Notes under the pieces: model-generated
Databases searched by the model: none
What the model saw: only the letters and a program-made list of their open reading frames with translations
What the model was told of the DNA's origin: nothing
In this document: positions 9,689 through 17,535 of the stretch, in pieces
Layout: each line of letters starts with the position of its first letter
How positions within the stretch are numbered: the stretch's first letter is position 1
From: Aquabacterium lacunae
Lineage (GTDB): Bacteria > Pseudomonadota > Gammaproteobacteria > Burkholderiales > Burkholderiaceae_C
Direction of reading: 5' to 3'
DNA: 64,000 bases
NCBI RefSeq assembly: GCF_004310865.1
Contig: NZ_SIXI01000005.1
Location: forward strand, 1 to 64,000
Position numbers and translations under genes: made by a program

Positions 9689-9732
9689 AACCGGCTCTCC
9701 AGCGATACTGGTGGCCGGTTTTTCTTTTTTTC
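9689..9732 (+). terminator. Second T-rich hairpin just before the peroxiredoxin gene
   Basis: AACCGGC (9689-9695) pairs with GCCGGTT (9714-9720) and runs straight into a tract of about twelve T residues broken by one C. It ends 11 bases before the peroxiredoxin ATG. It is either a backup terminator for the ribosomal operon or an element in the peroxiredoxin leader. Confidence 0.6.
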
Positions 9733-9742
9733 GGAGACGGGA

Positions 9743-10249
9743 ATGATCCAAGTGGGTGACAAGCTGCCTGGCGGCAAGCTGTTCGAGTACATCGAAGTGG
9801 AAGGCAACGGCTGCAGCCTGGGGCCCAATGCCTTCGATGTGGCCCAGAGCGTCGCAGGCAAGACCATCGCCATCTTTGGTCTGCCCGGCGCCTTCACGCC
9901 CACCTGTTCGGCCCAGCACGCCCCCGGTTACATCGCCCAGGCTGAGGCCTTCAAGGCGGCCGGTGTCGACGAGATCTGGTGCGTGTCGGTGAACGATGCC
10001 TTCGTGATGGGCGCCTGGGGCCGTGAGCTGGGTGCGCAAGGCAAGGTGCGCATGATGGCCGATGGCAGCGCCGAGTTCGCCAAGGCCCTGGGCCTCACGC
10101 TGGACCTGAGCGCCAGGGGGCTGGGTTTGCGTGCCGGCCGTTTCTCGATGCTGGTGAAAGACGGTGTCGTGACCCAGCTGAACGATGAGAAGGGCGGCGG
10201 CTATGCCGTCAGCGACGCCGACACCTTGCTCAAGCAGGTGCGCGGCTGA
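9743..10249 (+). CDS. Peroxiredoxin (Prx5 / thioredoxin-fold, 168 residues)
   Basis: The ATG at 9743 follows GGAGACGG. The motif GAFTPTCS at about residues 49-56 holds the peroxidatic cysteine of the Prx5 group. IFGLPGAF and the GRFSMLVKDGVV strand are typical. The enzyme reduces hydrogen peroxide and alkyl peroxides in the cytoplasm using a thiol partner. There is no fused glutaredoxin domain. A second cysteine (DEIWCVSVND) is buried in the fold and not obviously resolving. It is monocistronic, bounded by terminators. Confidence 0.88.
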   Translation: MIQVGDKLPGGKLFEYIEVEGNGCSLGPNAFDVAQSVAGKTIAIFGLPGAFTPTCSAQHAPGYIAQAEAFKAAGVDEIWCVSVNDAFVMGAWGRELGAQGKVRMMADGSAEFAKALGLTLDLSARGLGLRAGRFSMLVKDGVVTQLNDEKGGGYAVSDADTLLKQVRG

Positions 10250-10326
10250 GTCGAGCCTGCATGCCGAACAGCCGGGCTCTCGGCCCTTTGTTCAGGCGTT
10301 GGGCTGTGCAGCCGAAACGATCCAAT

Positions 10327-10349
10327 GGGGGCCATGTGCCCCCTTTTTG
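10327..10349 (+). terminator. Rho-independent terminator after the peroxiredoxin gene
   Basis: GGGGGC (10327-10332) pairs with GCCCCC (10338-10343) around CATGT and is followed by TTTTT. It overlaps the first ATG of the next open frame, which argues that the next gene starts further downstream. Confidence 0.75.
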
Positions 10350-10411
10350 CTTCTTCCACAGCTCACCACCCGTACCGTTGGCGGCCATGGGCCAGTGCGA
10401 CACGCCGCTGC

Positions 10412-10705
10412 TTGACGCGTGCGGTGCTGGCTGCAAGCTTGGGCTTGCTGGGTGGTTGCGCCCAGGTGGCCGTGGAGCGGCTGAACAGTGGCGGGCCTGC
10501 CAGCTACGCTTTGTACGGTCCGAACGGCGACGCCTTGCAGGCCGAAGCCAGTAGGCGGTGCGCCCAGGGCCATGAGGTGCATCGGCAGGCCGACAAGGCT
10601 GCAGGGCTGACGCCAGATTGGGCGTTGCCGAGGTGGTGGAACCTGGCCATGCAGCGCCTGGATGGTGACGACCGCCGGGCTCAGCTGGTGATCACCTGCC
10701 GCTGA
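10412..10705 (+). CDS. Small putative lipoprotein
   Basis: A frame open from 10325 encodes a hydrophobic segment and a lipobox, LGLLGGCAQ, then about 80 residues without a recognised domain. The upstream ATGs at 10325 and 10334 lie within the preceding terminator, so a TTG at 10412 (first residues LTRAVLAASLGLLGG) is proposed as the start, giving about 97 residues. No clear ribosome-binding site supports any start. Two more cysteines lie in the mature part (RRCAQ and the C-terminal VITCR), possibly a disulfide. Function unknown. Confidence 0.5.
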   Translation: MTRAVLAASLGLLGGCAQVAVERLNSGGPASYALYGPNGDALQAEASRRCAQGHEVHRQADKAAGLTPDWALPRWWNLAMQRLDGDDRRAQLVITCR

Positions 10706-10718
10706 CCTCCGGGGCGGT

Positions 10719-11402
10719 TCACCACAAGCTGGCCACCAGGTTGATGGTCAGGGCCAGCACCGTGGTGTTGAAGAGGAAGGCCAGCACACAGTGCACCAGG
10801 GCCAGCCTCCGCATGCGCCGGCTGGTGAACGCCACGTCGGCGGTCTGGGCCGAGGTGCCGATCACGAACGACAAATACAGGAAATCGACGAAATCGGGCG
10901 CGTCGCTGCCGGGAAAGTCGAGCCCGCCCTCCCCACGGTGGTGGGTGCCCAGGTGGTAGCCGTGGGCGTAGTGCAAGGCGAACACGAAGTGGATGAAGGC
11001 CCACGACACCGCAATCGTGGCCCCTGCCAGACCCAGGTGCAGCAGCCTTTCGCTGCCATGCAGGCCTTTGGCCCGCAGCACCTCGGCGCCGATCGCGGCC
11101 ATGCTGGCCACGGCGGCCAGCACCGAGCTGCTCAGCACCAGGGCCTGTCCGGCGTCCAGACGCTGTGCGCGTGCCAGGCTGTCCTGAGGGCGCTCGCGGA
11201 GCACCAGCAGGGTGGCGGCCACCATGTAGCCCAGCACGCCCACGTCCCAGGCCACCAGGGCGGCGGCCATGCCATGGCCTGGCCAGGCGCGCGACAGCAG
11301 CAGCCCGAGCACCAGCCCCAGCAGCAGCGCACCGAAGAGCATCGGGCGCCCTTGCACCTGCACCCACAGGCGTGACGGGGCATGTGGGGCGGGGCGTTGC
11401 AT
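10719..11402 (-). CDS. DUF1345 family membrane protein
   Basis: This 227-residue protein has about five hydrophobic segments. It contains SWAFIHFVFALHYAHGYH, GGLDFPG and FVDFLYLSFVIGTSAQTADV, the hallmark block of DUF1345. The start at 11402 is four bases after the pepD stop, so the two form an operon; a longer frame extends into pepD. It is an inner-membrane protein of unknown function. The 3' end converges with the small lipoprotein gene, 13 bases apart. Confidence 0.85.
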   Translation of the reverse strand: MQRPAPHAPSRLWVQVQGRPMLFGALLLGLVLGLLLSRAWPGHGMAAALVAWDVGVLGYMVAATLLVLRERPQDSLARAQRLDAGQALVLSSSVLAAVASMAAIGAEVLRAKGLHGSERLLHLGLAGATIAVSWAFIHFVFALHYAHGYHLGTHHRGEGGLDFPGSDAPDFVDFLYLSFVIGTSAQTADVAFTSRRMRRLALVHCVLAFLFNTTVLALTINLVASLW

Positions 11403-11406
11403 GGCT

Positions 11407-12930
11407 TCAGGCCTCGCGCACGATGGCCTGAAGCAGCTGCCAGCACTGGGCCACCGCGGGGATGTGCACGGCTTCGCCGGGTGCATGTGCGCCGGTGATG
11501 GTGGGCCCGAAGGAGACGATGTCCATGCCTGGGTACACCGCGGCGATCAGGCCGCATTCGAGGCCGGCGTGGATGACCTGCCGCTGGCTGGCGCAGCCGA
11601 AGGTGCGCAGGAACACCTGCTCGCAATGCTGAAGCAGGGGCGACTGGGGCGCAGGTGTCCAGCCGGGATAGGCCCCGCTGATTTCTGGCGTGGTGCCAGC
11701 CAGCATCCACAGGGCCGACAGCTGGGCGGCCAGTTCGCGGTTGCCCGCCTCGCGCAGCGAGCGCACCATGAAATTCACGTGCGCACCCTGAGGGCCCCAG
11801 GCCACGATGCCCAGGTTGTTGGAGGTGTCGACCACACCGGGCACGGCCTGGCTCATGCGGTGCACACCGTGGGGCGATGCGCGAAGGGCCTGCAGCCAGC
11901 GCTGCTGGGCCGGCCAGGGCGCGAGGCCGGGCCGGTGGGCCAGGTGCGCAGAGGGCACCGCGCTGGCGTGCAGCGTGAGCCCGGGTTCCTGCCCGTGCTG
12001 GCTTTGCTGCAGCCACTGAGACCAGAGCGCCAGGGCATCGGGCAGTGCCTCGGCATGGGCCTGAGGCACCAGCACCAGGGCTTGGGCCTCTCGGGGGATG
12101 GCGTTGCGGGCGTTGCCGCCGACCAGCTCCACAATGCGCAGGCGGCAGCGTGCCTGCAGGTCATGCAGCACCTGCACCAGCAGGGCAATCGCATTGCCGC
12201 GCTGCTCATGGATGTCGACGCCGGAGTGCCCGCCGCGCAAGCCCTGCAGGCTGATCTGCAAGGCGTGATGTCCTGTGGGCAGGGGCTCGGGCTGCCAGGC
12301 CTCGCGAACGTCCACGTCGAGCCCACCGGCACACCCCAGGTAGAACTCGCCCCAGGCTTCGGTGTCGAGGTTGAGCATGCGTCGCGCCTGCAGCCAGCCG
12401 GGTTGCAGGCCGTGGGCGCCCCCCATGCCGGCTTCTTCGTCGACCGTGAACAGCGCCTCCAGCGGCGGGTGGGGGGTGTCGCGGCATGCCAGCAGCGCCA
12501 GCATCAGCGCCGCGCCGATGCCGTTGTCGGCACCCAGGGTGGTGTCGGGCGCACGCACCCAGTCGCCATCGACCACCGCGTGGATCGGGTCTCGCTCGAA
12601 ATCATGGGCGCTGTGGGCCTGCTTCTGACACACCATGTCGAGGTGGGCCTGCAGGGCCAGGGGTGCGGTGCTGGCGGGGCGGTGCTGGGCCGGCTTGCGG
12701 ATCAGCAGGTTGCCGGCGGCGTCCACCTCGGTGGCCAGGCCTTGGGATGCGGCCCAGTCGAGCAGGTGCTGCCGGATGGCGCCTTCGTGTTTCGACGGCC
12801 TGGGGATGCGGCAGAAGTGGGCGAAGTGCGACCACACGGCCTGCGGGTGCAAGGCCAGCAACTCAGCGTTGAGTGCATTGACCGAAGCGGCATCAGGCGA
12901 TGTGTCGGTGGGCGAGGCGGTGTGGGCCAT
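11407..12930 (-). CDS. pepD: Aminoacyl-histidine dipeptidase (M20 metallopeptidase)
   Basis: This 507-residue cytoplasmic enzyme resembles PepD. The metal-binding blocks of the M20/M28 clan are visible: LQAHLDMVCQK (first His), LGADNGIGAALML (bridging Asp) and TVDEEAGMGGAHGL (catalytic Glu pair). It hydrolyses Xaa-His dipeptides such as carnosine. The start at 12930 (MAHTASPTDTSPDAAS) was chosen because the frame upstream is a proline/arginine-rich artefact running into the HU terminator. Confidence 0.9.
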   Translation of the reverse strand: MAHTASPTDTSPDAASVNALNAELLALHPQAVWSHFAHFCRIPRPSKHEGAIRQHLLDWAASQGLATEVDAAGNLLIRKPAQHRPASTAPLALQAHLDMVCQKQAHSAHDFERDPIHAVVDGDWVRAPDTTLGADNGIGAALMLALLACRDTPHPPLEALFTVDEEAGMGGAHGLQPGWLQARRMLNLDTEAWGEFYLGCAGGLDVDVREAWQPEPLPTGHHALQISLQGLRGGHSGVDIHEQRGNAIALLVQVLHDLQARCRLRIVELVGGNARNAIPREAQALVLVPQAHAEALPDALALWSQWLQQSQHGQEPGLTLHASAVPSAHLAHRPGLAPWPAQQRWLQALRASPHGVHRMSQAVPGVVDTSNNLGIVAWGPQGAHVNFMVRSLREAGNRELAAQLSALWMLAGTTPEISGAYPGWTPAPQSPLLQHCEQVFLRTFGCASQRQVIHAGLECGLIAAVYPGMDIVSFGPTITGAHAPGEAVHIPAVAQCWQLLQAIVREA

Positions 12931-12971
12931 GGCAAGACGTGCCGCGCAGGCTGTGCGAGAGGACGACAGAA

Positions 12972-12998
12972 AGCGAAAGGGCCCCGGCAAGGGGCCCT
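12972..12998 (-). terminator. Terminator of the HU gene
   Basis: AGGGCCCC (12978-12985) pairs with GGGGCCCT (12991-12998). Read leftward, the hairpin is followed by TTTCGCTTTC. It lies between the HU stop and the pepD start. Confidence 0.65.
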
Positions 12999-13027
12999 GA
13001 CAGATCAGACCGGGGCGAACCCCAGGA

Positions 13028-13420
13028 TCACTTCTTGGCCTTCTTGGCGGCAGGCTTGGCAGCGGGTTTGGCTGCGGCCTTCTTGGCGGGCTTGGCGGCG
13101 GCCTTGGGGGCTGCGGCAGCCTTGGCGGCCTTCTTGGCAGCGCCCTTGGGGTCGACGGCGGCCTTGAAGGTGGCACCCGGGGTGAACTTGGGCAGCTTGG
13201 CGGCAGCGATCTTGATCTTTTCGCCGTTGCTGGGGTTCACGCCGTTGCGGGCGGCACGGGCGTGCAGCTTGAACGAGCCAAAGCCGGGGATGGTGACGGC
13301 GTCGCCCTTCTTGACGGAGGCAACGATGGTGTCCAGCAGGGTCTCCAGGACTCGGCCGGCTTCGGCCTTGGACAGCGAGTGCTTCTCGGCCAGGCGTTCG
13401 ATGAGATCGGTCTTGTTCAT
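13028..13420 (-). CDS. HU-family DNA-binding protein with lysine/alanine-rich C-terminal tail
   Basis: This is a 130-residue protein. Residues 1-90 are a complete HU domain: MNKTDLIERLAEKHSLSKAE, then the DNA-arm signature GFGSFKLHARAARNG and NPSNGEKIKI. About 40 further residues form a tail of K/A/P repeats (KPAKKAAAKPAAK) like eukaryotic histone H1 or AlgP. Such tails bind DNA nonspecifically in other bacteria. The ATG at 13420 is where HU homology begins; an in-frame extension upstream is not HU-like. It is a probable nucleoid protein. Confidence 0.92.
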   Translation of the reverse strand: MNKTDLIERLAEKHSLSKAEAGRVLETLLDTIVASVKKGDAVTIPGFGSFKLHARAARNGVNPSNGEKIKIAAAKLPKFTPGATFKAAVDPKGAAKKAAKAAAAPKAAAKPAKKAAAKPAAKPAAKKAKK

Positions 13421-13694
13421 GATGGCGTCATGTGTCGAAACACCCACCAAGCGTGGGCCCTTGATTGTGCACCGATTGCCCAGGGCAAAAACAGTGTCTT
13501 TGTGGGGAAGGCGCATGCGCGCAACACCAGTGTTCATCGGGGCTGTGGCCGATTGTCCGGGTTCTGGGCTCCCCCGAGCCGAGGGGTGTGGGGCCTGGAC
13601 ACACTGAGCCGGACTCTCACAATCAAGTGGCGCCCCGGTTCCGAGCCGTGGTGCCTAGACTGCGCCCACTGTTGCCAACCGAGGAGTACACAAC
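13421..13694. other. Divergent promoter region between HU and the 2TM protein
   Basis: These 274 bases lie between two divergent starts and should hold both promoters. I see no convincing -35/-10 pair, repeat or additional gene. Confidence 0.4.
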
Positions 13695-13886
13695 ATGTCC
13701 GGATCCCTGCTGCAGACCAGTTTCGTCATCCACGCCGTGGTGTTCACGGCGGTCAATGCCGGCCTGATGGCCCTGAACCAGAAGTATTCTCCAGGCACCG
13801 ACTGGGCCCCCATCGTGGCCTGGGGCTGGGGCATCGGCCTGGCGGCCCACGGTGCGGTGTGGGCGATCTGGGGCCGGCGCAAGTGA
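13695..13886 (+). CDS. Small 2TM-domain membrane protein
   Basis: This 63-residue protein starts at an ATG after GAGGAG. It has two hydrophobic helices, SFVIHAVVFTAVNAGLMAL and a second with WAPIVAWGWGIGLAAHGAVW, and a basic GRRK end. This fits the 2TM domain family. Function unknown. It precedes the DAHP synthase leader but is probably not part of that unit, because a promoter lies in between. Confidence 0.75.
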   Translation: MSGSLLQTSFVIHAVVFTAVNAGLMALNQKYSPGTDWAPIVAWGWGIGLAAHGAVWAIWGRRK

Positions 13887-13921
13887 GCCGCAGGCGCTGA
13901 GCGATTCTGCGCAATAACCCC

Positions 13922-13952
13922 TTGCACACACCCGGGGCACTCGTGCTACATT
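13922..13952 (+). promoter_or_regulatory. Promoter of the DAHP synthase leader transcript
   Basis: TTGCAC (13922-13927) is followed by TACATT (13947-13952) at 19 bases, or GCTACA (13945-13950) at 17. Either puts the transcription start at about 13957-13960, at or next to the leader-peptide ATG, with no Shine-Dalgarno sequence. The leader would then be translated from a leaderless mRNA. Confidence 0.5.
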
Positions 13953-13959
13953 GGTGCGC

Positions 13960-14034
13960 ATGAGCAAGGCACGCTTTTACTTTTGGCACTTTCAACTCCC
14001 GCTGAACACCGGCGCAGGAGTGGCCAACGCCTGA
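13960..14034 (+). CDS. Aromatic-rich leader peptide of the DAHP synthase attenuator
   Basis: This 24-residue open frame begins MSKARFYFWHF and ends in TGA at 14032-14034. Residues 6-11 are Phe-Tyr-Phe-Trp-His-Phe, five aromatic amino acids in six. This is the hallmark of an attenuation control peptide sensing charged aromatic tRNAs. It is followed by an intrinsic terminator and then by DAHP synthase, the first enzyme of aromatic amino acid synthesis. Slow translation of codons at 13975-13992 should favour readthrough. Confidence 0.75.
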   Translation: MSKARFYFWHFQLPLNTGAGVANA

Positions 14035-14086
14035 AGCGGCCACACAGATCCCTGAAGACCGCCGGAACCCCCGGCGGTTTTTTTTC
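14009..14086 (+). promoter_or_regulatory. Transcription attenuator (antiterminator and terminator)
   Basis: The terminator is ACCGCCGG (14058-14065) paired with CCGGCGGT (14071-14078), followed by eight T residues. CCGGCG at 14009-14014 can instead pair with CGCCGG at 14060-14065 and so break the terminator. A hairpin GTGGCC (14020-14025) with GGCCAC (14038-14043) nests inside that alternative fold. A ribosome stalled on the aromatic codons leaves 14009-14014 free; one at the stop codon covers it. This gives classical attenuation logic. Confidence 0.7.
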
Positions 14087-14127
14087 GACTGAACACAAAC
14101 CCCCACTGAACACGTAGCGAGCACCCG

Positions 14128-15243
14128 ATGAGCAAGTCCAGCGCCCCCCATGGTTACGAACCGCCCGTTGACAAGACCTCCCGCACTGACGACCAACGGA
14201 TTCGCAACGTGACCCCTCTGCCCCCGCCCGAAAGCCTGATCCGCTTCTTCCCGATCCGTGGCACCGCGACCGAGTCGCTGGTGGCCGACACCCGCAAGAC
14301 CATCCGCAAGATCATCAACGGCAAGGACGACCGCATGCTGGTCATCATTGGCCCATGCTCGATCCACGACCCGTCTGCGGCCATCGAGTACGCGCGCAAG
14401 CTGATGGTGCAGCGCGAGAAGTTCAAGGACACGCTCGAAGTGGTCATGCGCGTGTACTTCGAAAAGCCGCGCACCACCGTGGGCTGGAAGGGCCTGATCA
14501 ACGACCCCTACCTCGACGAGAGCTACAAGATCGACGAAGGCCTGCGCATGGCCCGTCATCTGCTGCTGGAGATCAACCGCCTGGGCATGCCCGCGGCCAG
14601 CGAGTTCCTGGACACCATCAGCCCGCAGTACATCGGCGACCTGATCAGCTGGGGCGCCATCGGCGCGCGCACCACCGAAAGCCAGGTGCACCGCGAACTG
14701 GCCTCTGGCATCTCGGCGCCCATCGGCTTCAAGAACGGCACCGACGGCAACATCAAGATCGCCACCGATGCCATCCAGTCGGCCTCGCGCCCGCACCACT
14801 TCCTGTCGGTGCACAAGAACGGCCAGGTGGCCATCGTGGAAACGGCGGGCAACCCCGACTGCCACGTGATCCTGCGCGGCGGCAAGGCGCCCAACTACGA
14901 CGCCGCCAGCGTGTCGGCGGCCTGTGAAGACCTGGCCAAGGCCGGCCTGCCCGCCTCGCTGATGGTGGACTTCAGCCACGCCAACAGCTCCAAGCAGCAC
15001 GAGCGTCAGGTGGTGGTGGCCGAAGACATCGCGCAGCAGCTGCGCGGTGGTTCGAAGCAGGTGTTCGGCGTGATGGTGGAAAGCCACCTGTGCGCGGGCG
15101 CCCAGAAGTTCACCCCGGGCAAGGACGATCCGGCCAAGCTGGCCTACGGTCAGTCGATCACCGACGCCTGCATCGGCTGGGACGACTCCGAGAAGGTGCT
15201 GCAGATCCTGTCGGACGCTGTGGCCGCTCGCCGCGCCCGCTGA
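14128..15243 (+). CDS. aroG: 3-deoxy-7-phosphoheptulonate (DAHP) synthase, class I
   Basis: The 371-residue protein condenses phosphoenolpyruvate and erythrose 4-phosphate, the first step of the shikimate pathway. Visible AroFGH blocks are VIIGPCSIHDPSAAIEYA, KPRTTVGWKGL, GARTTESQVHRELASG, GFKNGTDG and VDFSHANSSKQHERQ. The length exceeds E. coli AroG (350) mainly at the N-terminus. It is preceded by an aromatic leader peptide and attenuator, so expression probably responds to aromatic amino acid supply. I cannot assign Phe, Tyr or Trp feedback type from sequence. tctD follows 33 bases downstream. Confidence 0.95.
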   Translation: MSKSSAPHGYEPPVDKTSRTDDQRIRNVTPLPPPESLIRFFPIRGTATESLVADTRKTIRKIINGKDDRMLVIIGPCSIHDPSAAIEYARKLMVQREKFKDTLEVVMRVYFEKPRTTVGWKGLINDPYLDESYKIDEGLRMARHLLLEINRLGMPAASEFLDTISPQYIGDLISWGAIGARTTESQVHRELASGISAPIGFKNGTDGNIKIATDAIQSASRPHHFLSVHKNGQVAIVETAGNPDCHVILRGGKAPNYDAASVSAACEDLAKAGLPASLMVDFSHANSSKQHERQVVVAEDIAQQLRGGSKQVFGVMVESHLCAGAQKFTPGKDDPAKLAYGQSITDACIGWDDSEKVLQILSDAVAARRAR

Positions 15244-15276
15244 GGCGCGGCCCTTCAGGCGCAGGAAAGGTCGGGT

Positions 15277-15945
15277 GTGAGGGTTCTGCTGGCCGAAGAC
15301 GAGCACGCCCTGGGCGAATGGCTCTCGAAGGCGCTGGCGCAGTCGGACATCCAGGTGGACTGGGTGGATGACGGCCAGCTGGCCGAGCGTGCGCTGGACG
15401 ACAGCGATTACGATGCGCTCATCCTCGACCTGGGCCTGCCCGGCCTGACGGGACGGCAGCTGCTGCAGCGGCTGCGTGCCCGCGACCGGCGCCTGCCGGT
15501 GCTGATCCTGACGGCGCGTGACTCGCTGGCCGAGCGGGTGCAGGCGCTGAACCAGGGCGCCGACGATTTCCTCGCCAAGCCCTTCGCCCTGGAAGAGCTG
15601 GAAGCGCGCCTGATGGCCCTGGTGCGCCGCGCCCGCGGGGCCGACAACCCGCGCCTGGCCTGCGGGCCCTTGCAGTACGACACGGCCACCAAACAGTTCA
15701 CGCTGGCCGACCAGATGCTGCACCTGTCACCGCGTGAGCACGCGGTGCTGCGTGCCCTGATCCAGCGCACGGGCGAGCCCATGAGCAAGGCCCAGATCAT
15801 TGCCCGCGTGTTTTCCGACCAGGACGACGTGCTGCCCGATGTGATCGAGGTGCTGGTGCACCGGCTGCGCAAGCGCCTGGAAGGCACGGGCCTGGCCATC
15901 GTGACCTACCGCGGGCTGGGCTATGCCCTGGAAATGGCGGCCTGA
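15277..15945 (+). CDS. tctD: Response regulator of the tricarboxylate two-component system (OmpR family)
   Basis: The 222-residue protein starts at a GTG after GGAAAGG. The receiver domain has the acidic pair at residues 7-8 (LLAEDE), phospho-acceptor Asp51 (LILDLGLPG) and Lys in LAKPFALEEL. The C-terminal winged helix contains LSPREHAVLRALIQR and VIEVLVHRLRKRLEG. Its placement with a kinase and then tctCBA identifies it as TctD-like. It most likely activates the tctC promoter, where an 11-bp tandem repeat fits this family. QseB/PmrA-type assignment is the alternative by sequence alone. Confidence 0.85.
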   Translation: MRVLLAEDEHALGEWLSKALAQSDIQVDWVDDGQLAERALDDSDYDALILDLGLPGLTGRQLLQRLRARDRRLPVLILTARDSLAERVQALNQGADDFLAKPFALEELEARLMALVRRARGADNPRLACGPLQYDTATKQFTLADQMLHLSPREHAVLRALIQRTGEPMSKAQIIARVFSDQDDVLPDVIEVLVHRLRKRLEGTGLAIVTYRGLGYALEMAA

Positions 15946-16000
15946 GGCCCGCGGGGCCGGTGCACCCGCTGCGGGGCCCGGGGGCTCCGGCGCTCGGGGC

Positions 16001-17449
16001 ATGAGCCTGCGCCGCCGATTGCTGCTCTGCCTGCTGCCGCTGACGCTGCTGATCACGGTGGCCGAACTGTGGTCCACCCAGCGCGAGGCGCTGGCGGCGG
16101 CCAACAGCGCCTATGACCGCTCCATCAGCGGTGCTCTCAAGGCCATCGAGGCCAACATCTCGACCGCCTCGGGCGGGCTGGCGGTGGAGTTGCCCTACCG
16201 CTTGTTCGAGCTGCTGGAGCTGACCGCCTCGGGCCATGTGTACTTTCGGGTGGCTTCGCGCGACGGCCTGGTCACCGTGGGCAACCTGGACCTGCCTCAG
16301 CCCCCCGAGGGCACGCTCAAGCCGCATGTGCCGGTGTTTGCCGACGCCGAGTACCTGGGCGAGCGCGTGCGCATGGGCTCATTGCTCACGCACGTGAAGC
16401 TGCTGGGTGAGCGCGGACCCGACACCCCGGTGGTGATCCAGGTGGCCGAACAGGCCCGCTCGCGCGAGCAGTTCGCCGAGCAGTTCGTGCGCACCAGCCT
16501 GTTGCGGGCGGGCGTGGTGCTGCTGGTGCTGATCGGCTCGGGCGTGGTGGTGGTGAGCTGGGGCCTGCGGCCCCTGCGCCGCCTGGAGGCCGAGGTGCGC
16601 CAGCGTGGCCCTTCTGACGTCTCGCCACTGGACACCGCAGGCCTGCCGCGCGACGTGCGTCCGCTGGTGCAGGCGGTGAACACACAGATGGCCAGGCGGC
16701 AGGCGCTGGCCGACCAGCAACGGCAGTTCCTGGACGACGCCTCGCACCAGTTGCGCACCCCCTTGACCACCCTGCGCACGCAGGCGGCCTATGCGCTGAG
16801 GCGCTGGCAGGAGGCGCCAGCCCAGGCCGAGGTGCGCGACAGCCTGCAGGCCATCGTCGAGCAGATCGACGCGGCGACGCGCAGCACCAACCAGATGCTC
16901 AGCCTGGCCCGATCCGACGCGGCCGAGCCCCAGTGGCAGCCTTTCGACCTGGCCGAAACCTTGCGGCAGGCCGTGCGCCCCCTGTTGCGCCGGGCCCGCC
17001 AGCGGGGGCTGGACCTGGGCGTGGAAGTGCCCGACGAATTGCCGGCGCAGGGCGACGAAACGCTGTGGCGCGAGGCCCTGGCCAACCTGCTGGACAACGC
17101 CTTGCGCTACGCCCGGCGGGGCACGCCCGTGACCGCCATGGCGCGGGCCCAAGCCGACGCCCAGGGGCGTCTGGGCTGGGTCATCACCGTGATCAGCGAA
17201 AGCGAGCCCCTGCCCGAAAGCCTGCGCCTGCAACTGGCCCAGGCCGAGCAGGCCACCTCGCCTGACGAAGGGCGTTTTGTGCGGGGGCAGGGCAGCCGCC
17301 AGGGGGGGGCCGGGCTGGGCCTGGCCATTGCGCGCCGCATTGCCCAGCGCCATGGTGGCAGCCTGCAGATCGATGCCCGCGCGTCTGGCGCGTTCGAGGC
17401 GACGCTGCATTGGCATGGCGGTCCGGCGGGCTCGGGCAGCCCGCGCTGA
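16001..17449 (+). CDS. tctE: Sensor histidine kinase of the tricarboxylate two-component system
   Basis: This is a 482-residue inner-membrane kinase. The ATG at 16001 starts just before the first TM helix (LRRRLLLCLLPLTLLIT). A periplasmic sensor region follows, then a second TM segment near residues 165-190 (VVLLVLIGSGVVVVSWGL). The phospho-acceptor is His249 in DDASHQLRTPLTTLR. The ATPase domain has ANLLDNALRYARRG and GGAGLGLAIARRIAQRHGG. It should sense external tri- or dicarboxylates and phosphorylate TctD. Confidence 0.88.
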   Translation: MSLRRRLLLCLLPLTLLITVAELWSTQREALAAANSAYDRSISGALKAIEANISTASGGLAVELPYRLFELLELTASGHVYFRVASRDGLVTVGNLDLPQPPEGTLKPHVPVFADAEYLGERVRMGSLLTHVKLLGERGPDTPVVIQVAEQARSREQFAEQFVRTSLLRAGVVLLVLIGSGVVVVSWGLRPLRRLEAEVRQRGPSDVSPLDTAGLPRDVRPLVQAVNTQMARRQALADQQRQFLDDASHQLRTPLTTLRTQAAYALRRWQEAPAQAEVRDSLQAIVEQIDAATRSTNQMLSLARSDAAEPQWQPFDLAETLRQAVRPLLRRARQRGLDLGVEVPDELPAQGDETLWREALANLLDNALRYARRGTPVTAMARAQADAQGRLGWVITVISESEPLPESLRLQLAQAEQATSPDEGRFVRGQGSRQGGAGLGLAIARRIAQRHGGSLQIDARASGAFEATLHWHGGPAGSGSPR

Positions 17450-17513
17450 GCACAGCGCCTGCGCAGGTCTGGCGCAGCCTTCTCGCATCACCTGGGGTTT
17501 GTCCCCGGCGGAA

Positions 17514-17535
17514 TTGAAAGCCAGTTGAAAGGCAG
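17514..17535 (+). promoter_or_regulatory. Tandem 11-bp repeat upstream of tctC (putative TctD box)
   Basis: TTGAAAGCCAG (17514-17524) is followed without a gap by TTGAAAGGCAG (17525-17535), one mismatch in eleven. Tandem repeats with an 11-base period are the usual sites of OmpR-family dimers. A -10-like TCTACA (17541-17546) lies six bases downstream, so a bound activator would occupy the -35 region. Confidence 0.6.

Noticed and set aside
13060-13145. Tandem DNA repeats in the HU gene as a mobile or satellite element
   Set aside because: They encode the K/A/P tail in frame; there are no flanking target-site duplications.
11269-13167. Long rightward open frame opposite pepD and DUF1345
   Set aside because: It covers two genes with clear family motifs on the other strand and has no domain itself.
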